From Bacillus sp. FJAT-26390 (GTDB lineage: Bacteria > Bacillota > Bacilli > Paenibacillales > Paenibacillaceae): a stretch of 64,000 nt of DNA. Below the pieces are notes generated by a model. The model saw nothing but the letters and a program-made list of their open reading frames with translations. It was not told the DNA's origin and did no database searches. The position numbers were made by a program, and so were the translations under genes. This document shows positions 8,153-16,522 of the stretch, piece by piece (the stretch's first letter is position 1; the number at the start of each line of letters is the position of its first letter). The stretch covers positions 289,569-353,568 of the forward strand of contig NZ_MAQX01000034.1 of the NCBI RefSeq assembly GCF_001682865.1, given 5' to 3'.

Positions 8153-10975
8153 GTTGTTTAGCGCAGCTTCTCCCAGCACCACACTAACGGGAAAAACTCC
8201 AGCTAATTTCAGCTTTTTTGCTCTCTAGACTCAATTAACGGGAATTTCTCCCTGTAATTTTCCGTTTTGGCGGCTTCCCAGCGAGTATTCGTTGAATTTG
8301 CATGAGAAATTCCATCTAAATTCAAAAATTGCTGATTTCTGATGCAATTAGCTGGAGCATTTCCTGCTAATTGCTTTTTGGTTGGAGAAGTTAGTTTGAC
8401 GAATCAGCTAGGTTGTTCCACATGAGCAAGGTGTTGATCGTGTTGTTTAGCGCAGCTTCACCCAGCACCACACTAACGGGAAAAACTCCAGCTAATTTCA
8501 GCTTTTTTGCTCTCTAGACTCAATTAACGGGAATTTCTCCCTGTAATTTTCCGTTTTGGCGGCTTCCCAGCGAGTATTCGTTGAATTTGCATGAGAAATT
8601 CCATCTAAATTCAAAAATTGCTGATTTCTGATGCAATTAGCTGGAGCATTTCCTGCTAATTGCTTTTTGGTTGGAGAAGTTAGTTTGACGAATCAGCTAG
8701 GTTGTTCCACATGAGCAAGGTGTTGATCGTGTTGTTTAGCGCAGCTTCACCCAGCACCACACTAACGGGAAAAACTCCAGCTAATTTCAGCTTTTTTGCT
8801 CTCTAGACTCAATTAACGGGAATTTTTCCCTGTAATTTTCCGTTTTGGCGGCTTTCCAGCCAATATTCGTTGAATTTGCATGAGAAATTCCATCTAAATT
8901 CTAAAATTGATGATTTCTGATGCAATTAGCTGGAGCATTTCCTGCTAATTGCTTTTTGGTTGGAGAAATTAGTTTGACGAATCAGCTAGGTTGTTCCACA
9001 TGAGCAAGGTGTTGATCGTGTTGTTTAGCATAGCTTCTCCCAGCACCACACTAACGGGAAAAACTCCAGCTAATTTCAACTTTTTTGCTCTCTAGACTCA
9101 ATTAACGGGAATTTCTCCCTGTAATTTTCCGTTTTGGCGGCTTCCCAGCGAGTATTCGTTGAATTTGCATGAGAAATTCCATCTAAATTCAAAAATTGCT
9201 GATTTCTGATGCAATTAGCTGGAGCATTTCCTGCTAATTGCTTTTTGGTTGGAGAAGTTAGTTTGACGAATCAGCTAGGTTGTTCCACATGAGCAAGGTG
9301 TTGATCGTGTTGTTTAGCATAGCTTCTCCCAGCACCACACTAACGGGAAAAACTCCAGCTAATTTCAACTTTTTTGCTCTCTAGACTCAATTAACGGGAA
9401 TTTCTCCCTGTAATTTTCCGTTTTGGCGGCTTCCCAGCGAGTATTCGTTGAATTTGCATGAGAAATTCCATCTAAATTCAAAAATTGCTGATTTCTGATG
9501 CAATTAGCTGGAGCATTTCCTGCTAATTGCTTTTTGGTTGGAGAAGTTAGTTTGACGAATCAGCTAGGTTGTTCCACATGAGCAAGGTGTTGATCGTGTT
9601 GTTTAGCATAGCTTCACCCAGCACCACACTAACGGGAAAAACTCCAGCTAATTTCAACTTTTTTGCTCTCTAGACTCAATTAACGGGAATTTCTCCCTGT
9701 AATTTTCCGTTTTGGCGGCTTCCCAGCGAGTATTCGTTGAATTTGCATGAGAAATTCCATCTAAATTCAAAAATTGCTGATTTCTGATGCAATTAGCTGG
9801 AGCATTTCCTGCTAATTGCTTTTTGGTTGGAGAAGTTAGTTTGACGAATCAGCTAGGTTGTTCCACATGAGCAAGGTGTTGATCGTGTTGTTTAGCATAG
9901 CTTCACCCAGCACCACACTAACGGGAAAAACTCCAGCTAATTTCAACTTTTTTGCTCTCTAGACTCAATTAACGGGAATTTCTCCCTGTAATTTTCCGTT
10001 TAGGCGGCTTCCCAGCGAGTATTCGTTGAATTTGCATGAGAAATTCCATCTAAATTCAAAAATTGCTGATTTCTGATGCAATTAGCTGGAGCATTTCCTG
10101 CTAATTGCTTTTTGGTTGGAGAAGTTAGTTTGACGAATCAGCTAGGTTGTTCCACATGAGCAAGGTGTTGATCGTGTTGTTTAGCGCAGCTTCACCCAGC
10201 ACCACACTAACGGGAAAAACTCCAGCTAATTTCAGCTTTTTTGCTCTCTAGACTCAATTAACGGGAATTTCTCCCTGTAATTTTCCGTTTAGGCGGCTTC
10301 CCAGCGAGTATTCGTTGAATTTGCATGAGAAATTCCATCTAAATTCAAAAATTGCTGATTTCTGATGCAATTAGCTGGAGCATTTCCTGCTAATTGCTTT
10401 TTGGTTGGAGAAGTTAGTTTGACGAATCAGCTAGGTTGTTCCACATGAGCAAGGTGTTGATCGTGTTGTTTAGCGCAGCTTCACCCAGCACCACACTAAC
10501 GGGAAAAACTCCAGCTAATTTCAGCTTTTTTGCTCTCTAGACTCAATTAACGGGAATTTTTCCCTGTAATTTTCCGTTTTGGCGGCTTTCCAGCCAATAT
10601 TCGTTGAATTTGCATGAGAAATTCCATCTAAATTCTAAAATTGATGATTTCTGATGCAATTAGCTGGAGCATTTCCTGCTAATTGCTTTTTGGTTGGAGA
10701 AATTAGTTTGACGAATCAGCTAGGTTGTTCCACATGAGCAAGGTGTTGATCGTGTTGTTTAGCATAGCTTCTCCCAGCACCACACTAACGGGAAAAACTC
10801 CAGCTAATTTCAACTTTTTTGCTCTCTAGACTCAATTAACGGGAATTTCTCCCTGTAATTTTCCGTTTAGGCGGCTTCCCAGCGAGTATTCGTTGAATTT
10901 GCATGAGAAATTCCATCTAAATTCAAAAATTGCTGATTTCTGATGCAATTAGCTGGAGCATTTCCTGCTAATTGC
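8153..10975. repeat. Tandem array: 289-bp unit, about 9.8 copies
   Basis: The same phase point (GC.AGCTTC just after TTGTTTA) recurs at 8162, 8451, 8740, 9029, 9318, 9607, 9896, 10185, 10474 and 10763: exactly 289 bp apart every time. Homology starts at about 8153 and ends at 10975, where the tenth copy stops before its spacer part. Copies differ by only a few bases. The unit is AT-rich relative to the flanking genes, contains stops in all frames, and 289 is not a multiple of three, so a repeated protein is excluded. No transposase, target duplication or long terminal inverted repeat is seen. Each unit has four related quasi-palindromes (separate entry). Confidence 0.98.
8473..8663. repeat. 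Four quasi-palindromic submotifs within one repeat unit (copy 2 as example)
   Basis: In copy 2 the motifs lie at 8473-8499 and 8524-8550 (plus orientation) and 8583-8613 and 8633-8663 (minus orientation). They share the form AATTArCnGG, a 5-6 nt centre, then CTCCnGCTAATT. The outer pair contains perfect complements (CTCCAGCTAATT at 8486-8497, AATTAGCTGGAG at 8635-8646) and so does the inner pair (GGAATTTCTC at 8530-8539, GAGAAATTCC at 8593-8602), allowing two nested stems. The pattern recurs in every unit. Confidence 0.85.
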
Positions 10976-11004
10976 AAATTAGCAAGAAAATCTACCGCTA
11001 ATTG
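10976..11004. repeat. Extra copy of the submotif at the array edge
   Basis: Directly after the last unit, AATTAGCAAGAAAATC followed by TACCGCTAATTG repeats the submotif pattern in plus orientation, although the 289-bp unit has already diverged. The stretch from here to 11073 shows nothing else recognisable. Confidence 0.6.
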
Positions 11005-11073
11005 TGAAGCATGTAGAATAGGTTCGCTCTCCTACCTCTAGGAAGTCCCCCTCCCCTTTCCCCTTCAAGACAT

Positions 11074-11102
11074 AAAAAAAACCGCTCGCCATAAGCGACC
11101 GG
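11074..11102 (-). terminator. Terminator of the NAD(P)H oxidoreductase gene
   Basis: CCGCTCGC/GCGACCGG stem with one mismatch and a short loop; a run of eight A on the plus strand gives the T-run on the minus strand. It is 15 bp beyond the stop codon at 11117. Confidence 0.7.
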
Positions 11103-11116
11103 CTCCCACGCTATGT

Positions 11117-11704
11117 CTATTCAAACAACCTAACTGCCTTGCCCTTTACTTCCTCAAGTATTTGCTTGCGGGCGGCGTCATCGATTTGGGGCACGCTGCC
11201 GAAGAAAAGATGGCCGACCGGCTGAATGCCGCAAAATTCGTAAATTCCCGTATCCGAAGTCAAGGTTAAGCCTTCGTACATGCCGGTTTTGCTGTACATT
11301 TCCGCGGGAGCACCATGCGTATTGATTATGAGCCCCTTTTTGCCTGCCAGCAGCTTCTTAATATTGCCGTCCTCCCCGTACGCATAGGCGAAGCCGTACG
11401 CAAACACACGATCGATATAGCCTTTAATCAGGGCGGGCAAGCCCGTCCACCAAATCGGATAGACCATCGTGAAGGCATCCGCCCATTTCACATGCTCTTG
11501 CTCCGTCTTGATGTCCGCTGGCGTATCGCCCTCGCGTATCGCTTCAAAATCGCTCGCCTTAAGCACAGGCTCAAATCCCATCGCGTACAAATCTCTGACG
11601 ACAACCTCATGTCCTTTTTCCTTTAAAGATCCGATGAACGCATCAACGATCGCATTGTTGAAGCTATCCGGATTAGGATGGCAATAGATGATTAAGTGCT
11701 TCAT
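11117..11704 (-). CDS. NAD(P)H:quinone oxidoreductase, flavodoxin-2 fold
   Basis: A 195-residue FMN-binding protein of the MdaB/KefF/YwrO group. It starts with the first strand and phosphate loop (LIIYCHPNPDSFNNAIVDAF), has the flavin-contact motif YPIWWTGLPALIKGYIDRVF, and the late NTHGAPAEMY loop. Such enzymes reduce quinones or azo and nitro compounds with two electrons from NAD(P)H in the cytoplasm. The ATG at 11704 follows GGAGGTG. The next gene upstream on the same strand is an SDR, with only about 65 bp between, so the two may form a redox operon. Confidence 0.88.
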   Translation of the reverse strand: MKHLIIYCHPNPDSFNNAIVDAFIGSLKEKGHEVVVRDLYAMGFEPVLKASDFEAIREGDTPADIKTEQEHVKWADAFTMVYPIWWTGLPALIKGYIDRVFAYGFAYAYGEDGNIKKLLAGKKGLIINTHGAPAEMYSKTGMYEGLTLTSDTGIYEFCGIQPVGHLFFGSVPQIDDAARKQILEEVKGKAVRLFE

Positions 11705-11768
11705 GATCAGGCTGCACCTCCGCAGTTATAGAAATCAGTCTGCACTAGTGTTGCCTAATGACCCCCAA

Positions 11769-12620
11769 TTATGTAAGTCCGACCTGCTGCTCGCTCCATG
11801 CCCATAATCTAGCTGCAAGCTCAGCATTGCTGCCCTTGCTCGCCGTCTGTACGATCTTGCTGTCGATATAATATTGTCCGGTTTGGCCAGCCGCCGCTTC
11901 GCTTGAAGCCAAATAAATAGCAGTCCTCGCCCCTTCAAGCGGCGTACGAAAAAATGGCCGAAGCAGCTTATGCACCGTTTTGCCGAAGCCTGTCTTCCGA
12001 TCCACGCCGATATTGGTTGCCACCGCGCCCGGATGGACGCTGTTAACCGTTACTCTCGTGCCCGCTAGCCTAGTTGCCAGCTCCTTCGTGAACAAAATAT
12101 TAGCCAGCTTGGACTGCGCGTAGCCTTTAACAACATTGTAGCTCTTCGTAAGATTTGGGTCGTCAAAATGGATCCTTCCTGCCTTATGCGCGCCAGAGGA
12201 TAGATTGACAATTCGTCCTTGCGGGGCAGCCTTAATAAGTTCCAGCAGTTCGTTTGTCAGCAAAAAATGGCCCAAATGGTTAATGCCGATTTGCGACTCA
12301 AATCCGTCCGACGTCAGCTCCCGCTTCAAGGAGACGACGCCCGCATTGTTAATCAGCACATCAAGCCGATCATACTTTTGCTTAAAAGCAGCGGTGAAGC
12401 TGCGAATACTCGCTAGCGAGCCCAAATCACAGGTCATAAGCGCCAGCTCCTTGCTGCCGCTCTGCTTACGTGCCTGCTCTAGTGCGAGCTCACCGCGCTC
12501 CCTGCTGCGGCAAACCATCACCACATGCGCGCCTTGCTTCGCAAGCTCCACCGTAGTCGCAAGCCCCATGCCGGAATTAGCGCCGGTTACCATTACGATC
12601 TTACCCGTCATATCTCCCAT
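11769..12620 (-). CDS. Short-chain dehydrogenase/reductase (retinol-dehydrogenase-like)
   Basis: A 283-residue classical SDR. The cofactor motif TGANSGMG is near the N-terminus, NNAG is in the middle, followed by the Ser in NLSSG and the YAQSK active site. The closest group by eye is the retinol-dehydrogenase/WW-oxidoreductase-like SDRs with a C-terminal EGARTAIYLASS segment. I chose ATG 12620, eight bases after GGAGG; a GTG three codons earlier overlaps that site. It lies between the NAD(P)H oxidoreductase and the LysR gene on the same strand, 26 bp after the latter. The substrate is unknown. Confidence 0.87.
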   Translation of the reverse strand: MGDMTGKIVMVTGANSGMGLATTVELAKQGAHVVMVCRSRERGELALEQARKQSGSKELALMTCDLGSLASIRSFTAAFKQKYDRLDVLINNAGVVSLKRELTSDGFESQIGINHLGHFLLTNELLELIKAAPQGRIVNLSSGAHKAGRIHFDDPNLTKSYNVVKGYAQSKLANILFTKELATRLAGTRVTVNSVHPGAVATNIGVDRKTGFGKTVHKLLRPFFRTPLEGARTAIYLASSEAAAGQTGQYYIDSKIVQTASKGSNAELAARLWAWSEQQVGLT

Positions 12621-12646
12621 CTTAGCCACCTCCGCATATTTGTTAC

Positions 12647-13549
12647 TTACAGCTTATCATGTACCTGAAACGTATGCCGCACAAATTCAATAAACGATCT
12701 GACATGTGGTGAAAGCTGATCCTCATTGCGGTACGCTAGACAAATATGCCTGCTGTTTACATATTGGGGCAGGTCGCGCATAACCAGCTCGCCGGCGTCG
12801 ATCTCTCGAATGACGCTCCGTCGAGGCAAAATGCCGACTCCCATGTTGCATTTAAGCGCCTCTTTGATCGTCTCGATCGCGCCAAGCTCCATGACGCTTC
12901 CCCATTGCAATCCGGCACCGCGCGCCCACTCGTCCGAAAGCGTTCGTGAGGTTGATCCTACCTCATGCAGCAAAAAGGTTTGTTGCCTCAGCTGCTCCAC
13001 TTCTATCTGTGACAGTCCGGCTAACGGATGCTCCGGCGCCAGCAGCAGCTTCAGCTCATCGGCAATGAGCGGCTGCACGATAAGTCCCTCCTGCGGCGAT
13101 TCGCCTAGCGAAACGATGCCTATATCAATCTCGTAGCTTCTAAGCATCGCAAGAACGGAAGCCGCCTGCTTCACGGTCAGCATCAGGCTCACGCTCGGGT
13201 ACAGCTTGCGATACGCGGCAAAATGCGGAGGCATGACATAGGTTGCCGGCGTGTAGCTTGCTCCAAGCCTAAGGCGTCCCTCGCCCTGCTCGCGTCGCTC
13301 CAGCATGGCGAGCCTAGCCTCCTCCATCAGAAAAACAATACGTTTCGCATAAGGCAGCAGCTCCACCGCCGCGTCGCTAGGCTGCAGGCTCCGCGAGTGC
13401 TTGCGAAACAGCTCCACGCCCAGCTCCTCCTCCAGCCTTTTGAGATGAAAGCTGATCGTCGGCTGCTTAAGCCCAAGCTTGTCCGCGGCTTCCGCGAGCG
13501 TCCGCCCGCCGCAAACCTCCATAAATACATGCAGCTGCTGCACGTTCAT
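12647..13549 (-). CDS. LysR family transcriptional regulator
   Basis: A 300-residue LysR protein: the N-terminal winged helix (LHVFMEVCGGRTLAEAADKL, then QPTISFHLKRLEEELG) and a periplasmic-binding-like effector domain (from about residue 90). I use ATG 13549, with GGGAGG nine bases upstream. It is divergent from the ABC operon at 13721 and upstream of the SDR and quinone-reductase genes. A perfect inverted repeat (13582-13600) lies just upstream of its start and is a good candidate for its own binding site. Likely targets are itself and one of the neighbouring units. Confidence 0.9.
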   Translation of the reverse strand: MNVQQLHVFMEVCGGRTLAEAADKLGLKQPTISFHLKRLEEELGVELFRKHSRSLQPSDAAVELLPYAKRIVFLMEEARLAMLERREQGEGRLRLGASYTPATYVMPPHFAAYRKLYPSVSLMLTVKQAASVLAMLRSYEIDIGIVSLGESPQEGLIVQPLIADELKLLLAPEHPLAGLSQIEVEQLRQQTFLLHEVGSTSRTLSDEWARGAGLQWGSVMELGAIETIKEALKCNMGVGILPRRSVIREIDAGELVMRDLPQYVNSRHICLAYRNEDQLSPHVRSFIEFVRHTFQVHDKL

Positions 13550-13581
13550 CCCGATCATCCTCCCTCGCTTTTTGCCTATTA

Positions 13582-13600
13582 ATATAGATTAAATCTATAT
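13582..13600. promoter_or_regulatory. Inverted repeat, probable LysR operator
   Basis: ATATAGATT-A-AATCTATAT is a perfect 9+1+9 inverted repeat 33 bp upstream of the LysR start codon, in the divergent region shared with the ABC operon. It contains the T-N11-A arrangement usual for LysR-type sites. The assignment to this regulator is inferred from position. Confidence 0.5.
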
Positions 13601-13720
13601 GTATATCAATATCTATCGATTACATTTAATAATATCTCGACAATATGTTAACAATCATCTGACAAACCATTGCTAAAGTTAGGAGGTAAGCAAAACAGAT
13701 AGTGGAGGGAAATCGAAACG

Positions 13721-14836
13721 ATGAAAACGAATGGGAAACGCTGGCTTGGAACTATTTTGCTGGCCGGGTTGATGACAATGACCGCTGCTTGCGGCAGCGG
13801 AAATGCAGGCAACACGAATAACCATACAGCTGCAAACGCCGGAAGCACAGAAACGGCGGCTCCTACTGAGGAAGCGCAAGCGACAGAGCAAGCAACGACG
13901 AAGGATGAAGGAACGCTTACCGTTTACTTAAATGATTTTGACAGCATTATTGCCCCTATGTTCGAGGAAGCGACTGGGTACAAGCTTGAGATTGTGGCAG
14001 GCAACGGAGCTGAAATTATGTCCCGTGTTGAAGCAGAGAAAGGCAATCCGCACTGGGATGTCATCTGGCTCGATGCCATGCCTTCCATTTATGGATTAGG
14101 CGCAAGCGGTCAGCTGCTTGAAGACTGGGCTCCGGGTAACCTCGCTAATCTAACCGATTTTGCCAAATCTTTTGTGCCTGAGAAAAAATGGTATGTGCCG
14201 ACTGGCGCGCATGCTGCGGGCGTTATCGTATACAACAAGGAAAAAGTGAAAGCCGAGGATGCTCCAAAAACATGGGAGGAATTCTCCGATGCGAAATACA
14301 AAAACTTGATCGGCATGGCTGATCCGGCGATTGCGGCTCCTGCTTATCCGTTTGTTTCTTGGTTCTTTAACGATAAAACAATTGAAGGCGGACAGACGTT
14401 CTTTGGCTCGCTGATGAGCAACGGCCTTCGCGTCTATCCAAAAAATCCGAATGTCGTCAAAGCGCTAGCCGCTGGCGAAATCTCCATAGCTGCGCTGCAA
14501 GAGAGCAATGCATACGCCATGAAAAACGACAACGAGCCGATTGAGATCATTTGGCCTGCTGAAGGCGCGCCTGCTTCGGTCCGGGTAGCAGCAATTCAGA
14601 AAAACACGAAAAATCCGAATGCGGCAAAAGCGTTCATCGAATTTTTGCTCGATCCAAAAACACAGCAAGCGCTAATCGACAAAGGCGACGAAAGCTATTT
14701 CCAGCCTTCCGTGAACGGCGTAAATGCTAAGCAAGATCGCGCAGCCGATGCGAAGCTCGTTGCAGCCGACGCTTCCTGGGCATCTGAGAATGAAGCAGCC
14801 ATTAAGCAATGGTTCGCCGACCAATCCGTTAAGTAA
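13721..14836 (+). CDS. ABC transporter substrate-binding lipoprotein (Fe3+/phosphonate/thiamine-type)
   Basis: A 371-residue extracellular solute-binding protein. It has a lipoprotein signal peptide ending in TAACGSG (lipobox Cys about residue 26), a Thr/Ala/Glu-rich linker, and a type 1/type 2 periplasmic-binding fold (GTLTVYLNDFDSIIAPMFEE, then DVIWLDAM and YVPTGAHAAGVIVYNKE). The family contains ferric iron (FbpA), thiamine, 2-aminoethylphosphonate and hexose-phosphate binders; no tyrosine pair diagnostic for iron is obvious. It heads a four-gene operon with a fused permease, an ATPase and a phosphatase. The phosphatase favours a phosphorylated ligand, but that is inference. Confidence 0.85.
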   Translation: MKTNGKRWLGTILLAGLMTMTAACGSGNAGNTNNHTAANAGSTETAAPTEEAQATEQATTKDEGTLTVYLNDFDSIIAPMFEEATGYKLEIVAGNGAEIMSRVEAEKGNPHWDVIWLDAMPSIYGLGASGQLLEDWAPGNLANLTDFAKSFVPEKKWYVPTGAHAAGVIVYNKEKVKAEDAPKTWEEFSDAKYKNLIGMADPAIAAPAYPFVSWFFNDKTIEGGQTFFGSLMSNGLRVYPKNPNVVKALAAGEISIAALQESNAYAMKNDNEPIEIIWPAEGAPASVRVAAIQKNTKNPNAAKAFIEFLLDPKTQQALIDKGDESYFQPSVNGVNAKQDRAADAKLVAADASWASENEAAIKQWFADQSVK

Positions 14837-14839
14837 GCG

Positions 14840-16522
14840 ATGCAAACCTTTATGAAGGATCGACTGGGATGGTTCGTCAGCATCATCCTGTTCATCCTCG
14901 TCTTATATCCCTTGGCGGCAGTCATTATTCAAGTACTGCTGCCCGGGGTTTTCTTCGGCAATTGGCAACTTGGGGATCTTGCGCTGCTGCTCGAAATATT
15001 CAAGCGTCCCCTATGGCAAAAATCACTCGAAAATTCAGTCGTGCTTGGACTCGGTACAACGGTGCTCGCTACGCTGCTTGGCGGCGTGCTTGCAACGATC
15101 CGTGCAAAATGGTCATTTCCGACGGCAAAGCTGTTAGACGCTTCGGTTTGGCTGCTTATTATAACGCCTTCCTTTATTCTAGCGCAGGGCTGGGTGCTGT
15201 TTGCCGCCGGCGGCGGCATTGCCGTCAACCTGCTTGGCTGGCACTGGGTCACAAGCGCTGTTTTCCAGCCTGCCGGACTTATTTTTATTATGACCTTAAG
15301 CAAGTTTCCGTTTGCTTATTTGAGCGTTCATGCGGCAATGGAGTGGAAGGTTGATCAGCTGTCCCACGCCGCTCGTCTATCCGGCGCATCGGCCTTTACT
15401 GTATGGCGGACAATCGAGGCACCGCTGCTTATGCCTGCGGTCTGGGCTGGCGCGGCGCTTGTTTTTATGGACACCATCGGCGATTTTGGCCTTCCCGCAT
15501 CGATTGCTGCCGTTTATCGTTTTCCAACGCTGCCCTACTCTATTTATTCGGCTATCTATACCTCGCCAATTCGGTTCGATATGGCAGGCGTCCTTTCGTT
15601 TTATCTCGTTTTGCTGATTGGCATTGCGATGTTTGTCCAATTTTATGCAATGCGCCGCTCTCGCTTTGACTTCTTATCGGCGCGTGCAGAGCGCTCCGTA
15701 CCGAAACCGGCAGGCAAGCTTGCCGTGCTTCTTGCGACAATGAATTTGTTATTTCTTGCCGTAATCATCGGCATTCCGATAGGCGCGAACGTACTCATGT
15801 CCATATTCAAAACCCAATCAGGCGGCTTGAAGCTAAGCAATCTCACCTTCGAGCATTACCGCGTTTTATTTCATAGCTCAAGCACGCTGCTGAAGGGGTT
15901 GTCCCATTCCTTAATGATCGCCGGCATCGCTGCCCTGCTAGGTTTGTTATTCGGGCTGTGCGTCGCCTATGTGCTAACCTATTCGCAGTTCAAGTTCAAA
16001 CGTACGATTGAGGTATTCTCGATCGTTACGCTTGCCGTACCCGGCGTCGTGCTTGGCATTGGCTATATTTTTGTCTGGAATCAAAAATGGCTCGAATCCA
16101 TCGGCCTGCTCCTTTACGGAACGCCTTGGATTCTTGTGCTTGCCGCCATTGCCGGCGCCATTCCTGTCATTACAAGGCTGATGGTAGGCGCGATGGCAAA
16201 GGTGCCGCACAGCTTGCTTACAGCCGCACAGCTGCAAGGCGATACGCTCGCAGGACGGGTCCGCTTCATTCTTGTTCCGCTAATTCGCGGAGCGCTGCTC
16301 TCTGCAGGCCTTGCGGCATTTGGCTCCAGCGTCTTTGATCTCGCGGTCAATTCGATCCTGTTCCCGCCAAACTTCCTTACGCTGCCCGTTACGATCAACA
16401 AAGCGTTCGAGGATTTGGATTTTGGATATGCGTCAGCGGCTACCGTACTTGGATCAGCCATCGTTATACTTATCATTTTGGCGATTGAGCTATTGCTCCG
16501 CCGCAAGGAGGTCAAAGCATGA
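14840..16522 (+). CDS. ABC transporter permease, duplicated BPD domain (AfuB/FbpB-like)
   Basis: A 560-residue integral membrane protein with about twelve membrane spans in two homologous halves. Each half has an inner-membrane permease EAA-type loop (half 1: AARLSGASAFTVWRTIEAPL; half 2: AAQLQGDTLAGRVRFILVPL). This fused layout is typical of ferric-iron, phosphonate and thiamine importers with a single permease polypeptide. It begins four bases after the binding-protein stop with no clear ribosome-binding site, which suggests translational coupling, and overlaps the ATPase gene by ATGA. Confidence 0.9.
   Translation: MQTFMKDRLGWFVSIILFILVLYPLAAVIIQVLLPGVFFGNWQLGDLALLLEIFKRPLWQKSLENSVVLGLGTTVLATLLGGVLATIRAKWSFPTAKLLDASVWLLIITPSFILAQGWVLFAAGGGIAVNLLGWHWVTSAVFQPAGLIFIMTLSKFPFAYLSVHAAMEWKVDQLSHAARLSGASAFTVWRTIEAPLLMPAVWAGAALVFMDTIGDFGLPASIAAVYRFPTLPYSIYSAIYTSPIRFDMAGVLSFYLVLLIGIAMFVQFYAMRRSRFDFLSARAERSVPKPAGKLAVLLATMNLLFLAVIIGIPIGANVLMSIFKTQSGGLKLSNLTFEHYRVLFHSSSTLLKGLSHSLMIAGIAALLGLLFGLCVAYVLTYSQFKFKRTIEVFSIVTLAVPGVVLGIGYIFVWNQKWLESIGLLLYGTPWILVLAAIAGAIPVITRLMVGAMAKVPHSLLTAAQLQGDTLAGRVRFILVPLIRGALLSAGLAAFGSSVFDLAVNSILFPPNFLTLPVTINKAFEDLDFGYASAATVLGSAIVILIILAIELLLRRKEVKA

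Noticed and set aside
8153..10975. CRISPR array or prophage-associated tandem repeat
   Set aside because: The unit is 289 bp with no variable spacers, no cas genes and no phage genes near. It is a true tandem array, not repeat-spacer structure.
8153..10975. Repeat-encoded protein or insertion-element array
   Set aside because: 289 is not divisible by three, stops are in all frames, and no transposase, target duplication or terminal inverted repeats were found.
15377..15640. ORFs on other frames within the permease gene
   Set aside because: The 560-residue frame has a full membrane-protein pattern; the others are arginine- or cysteine-rich shadows.
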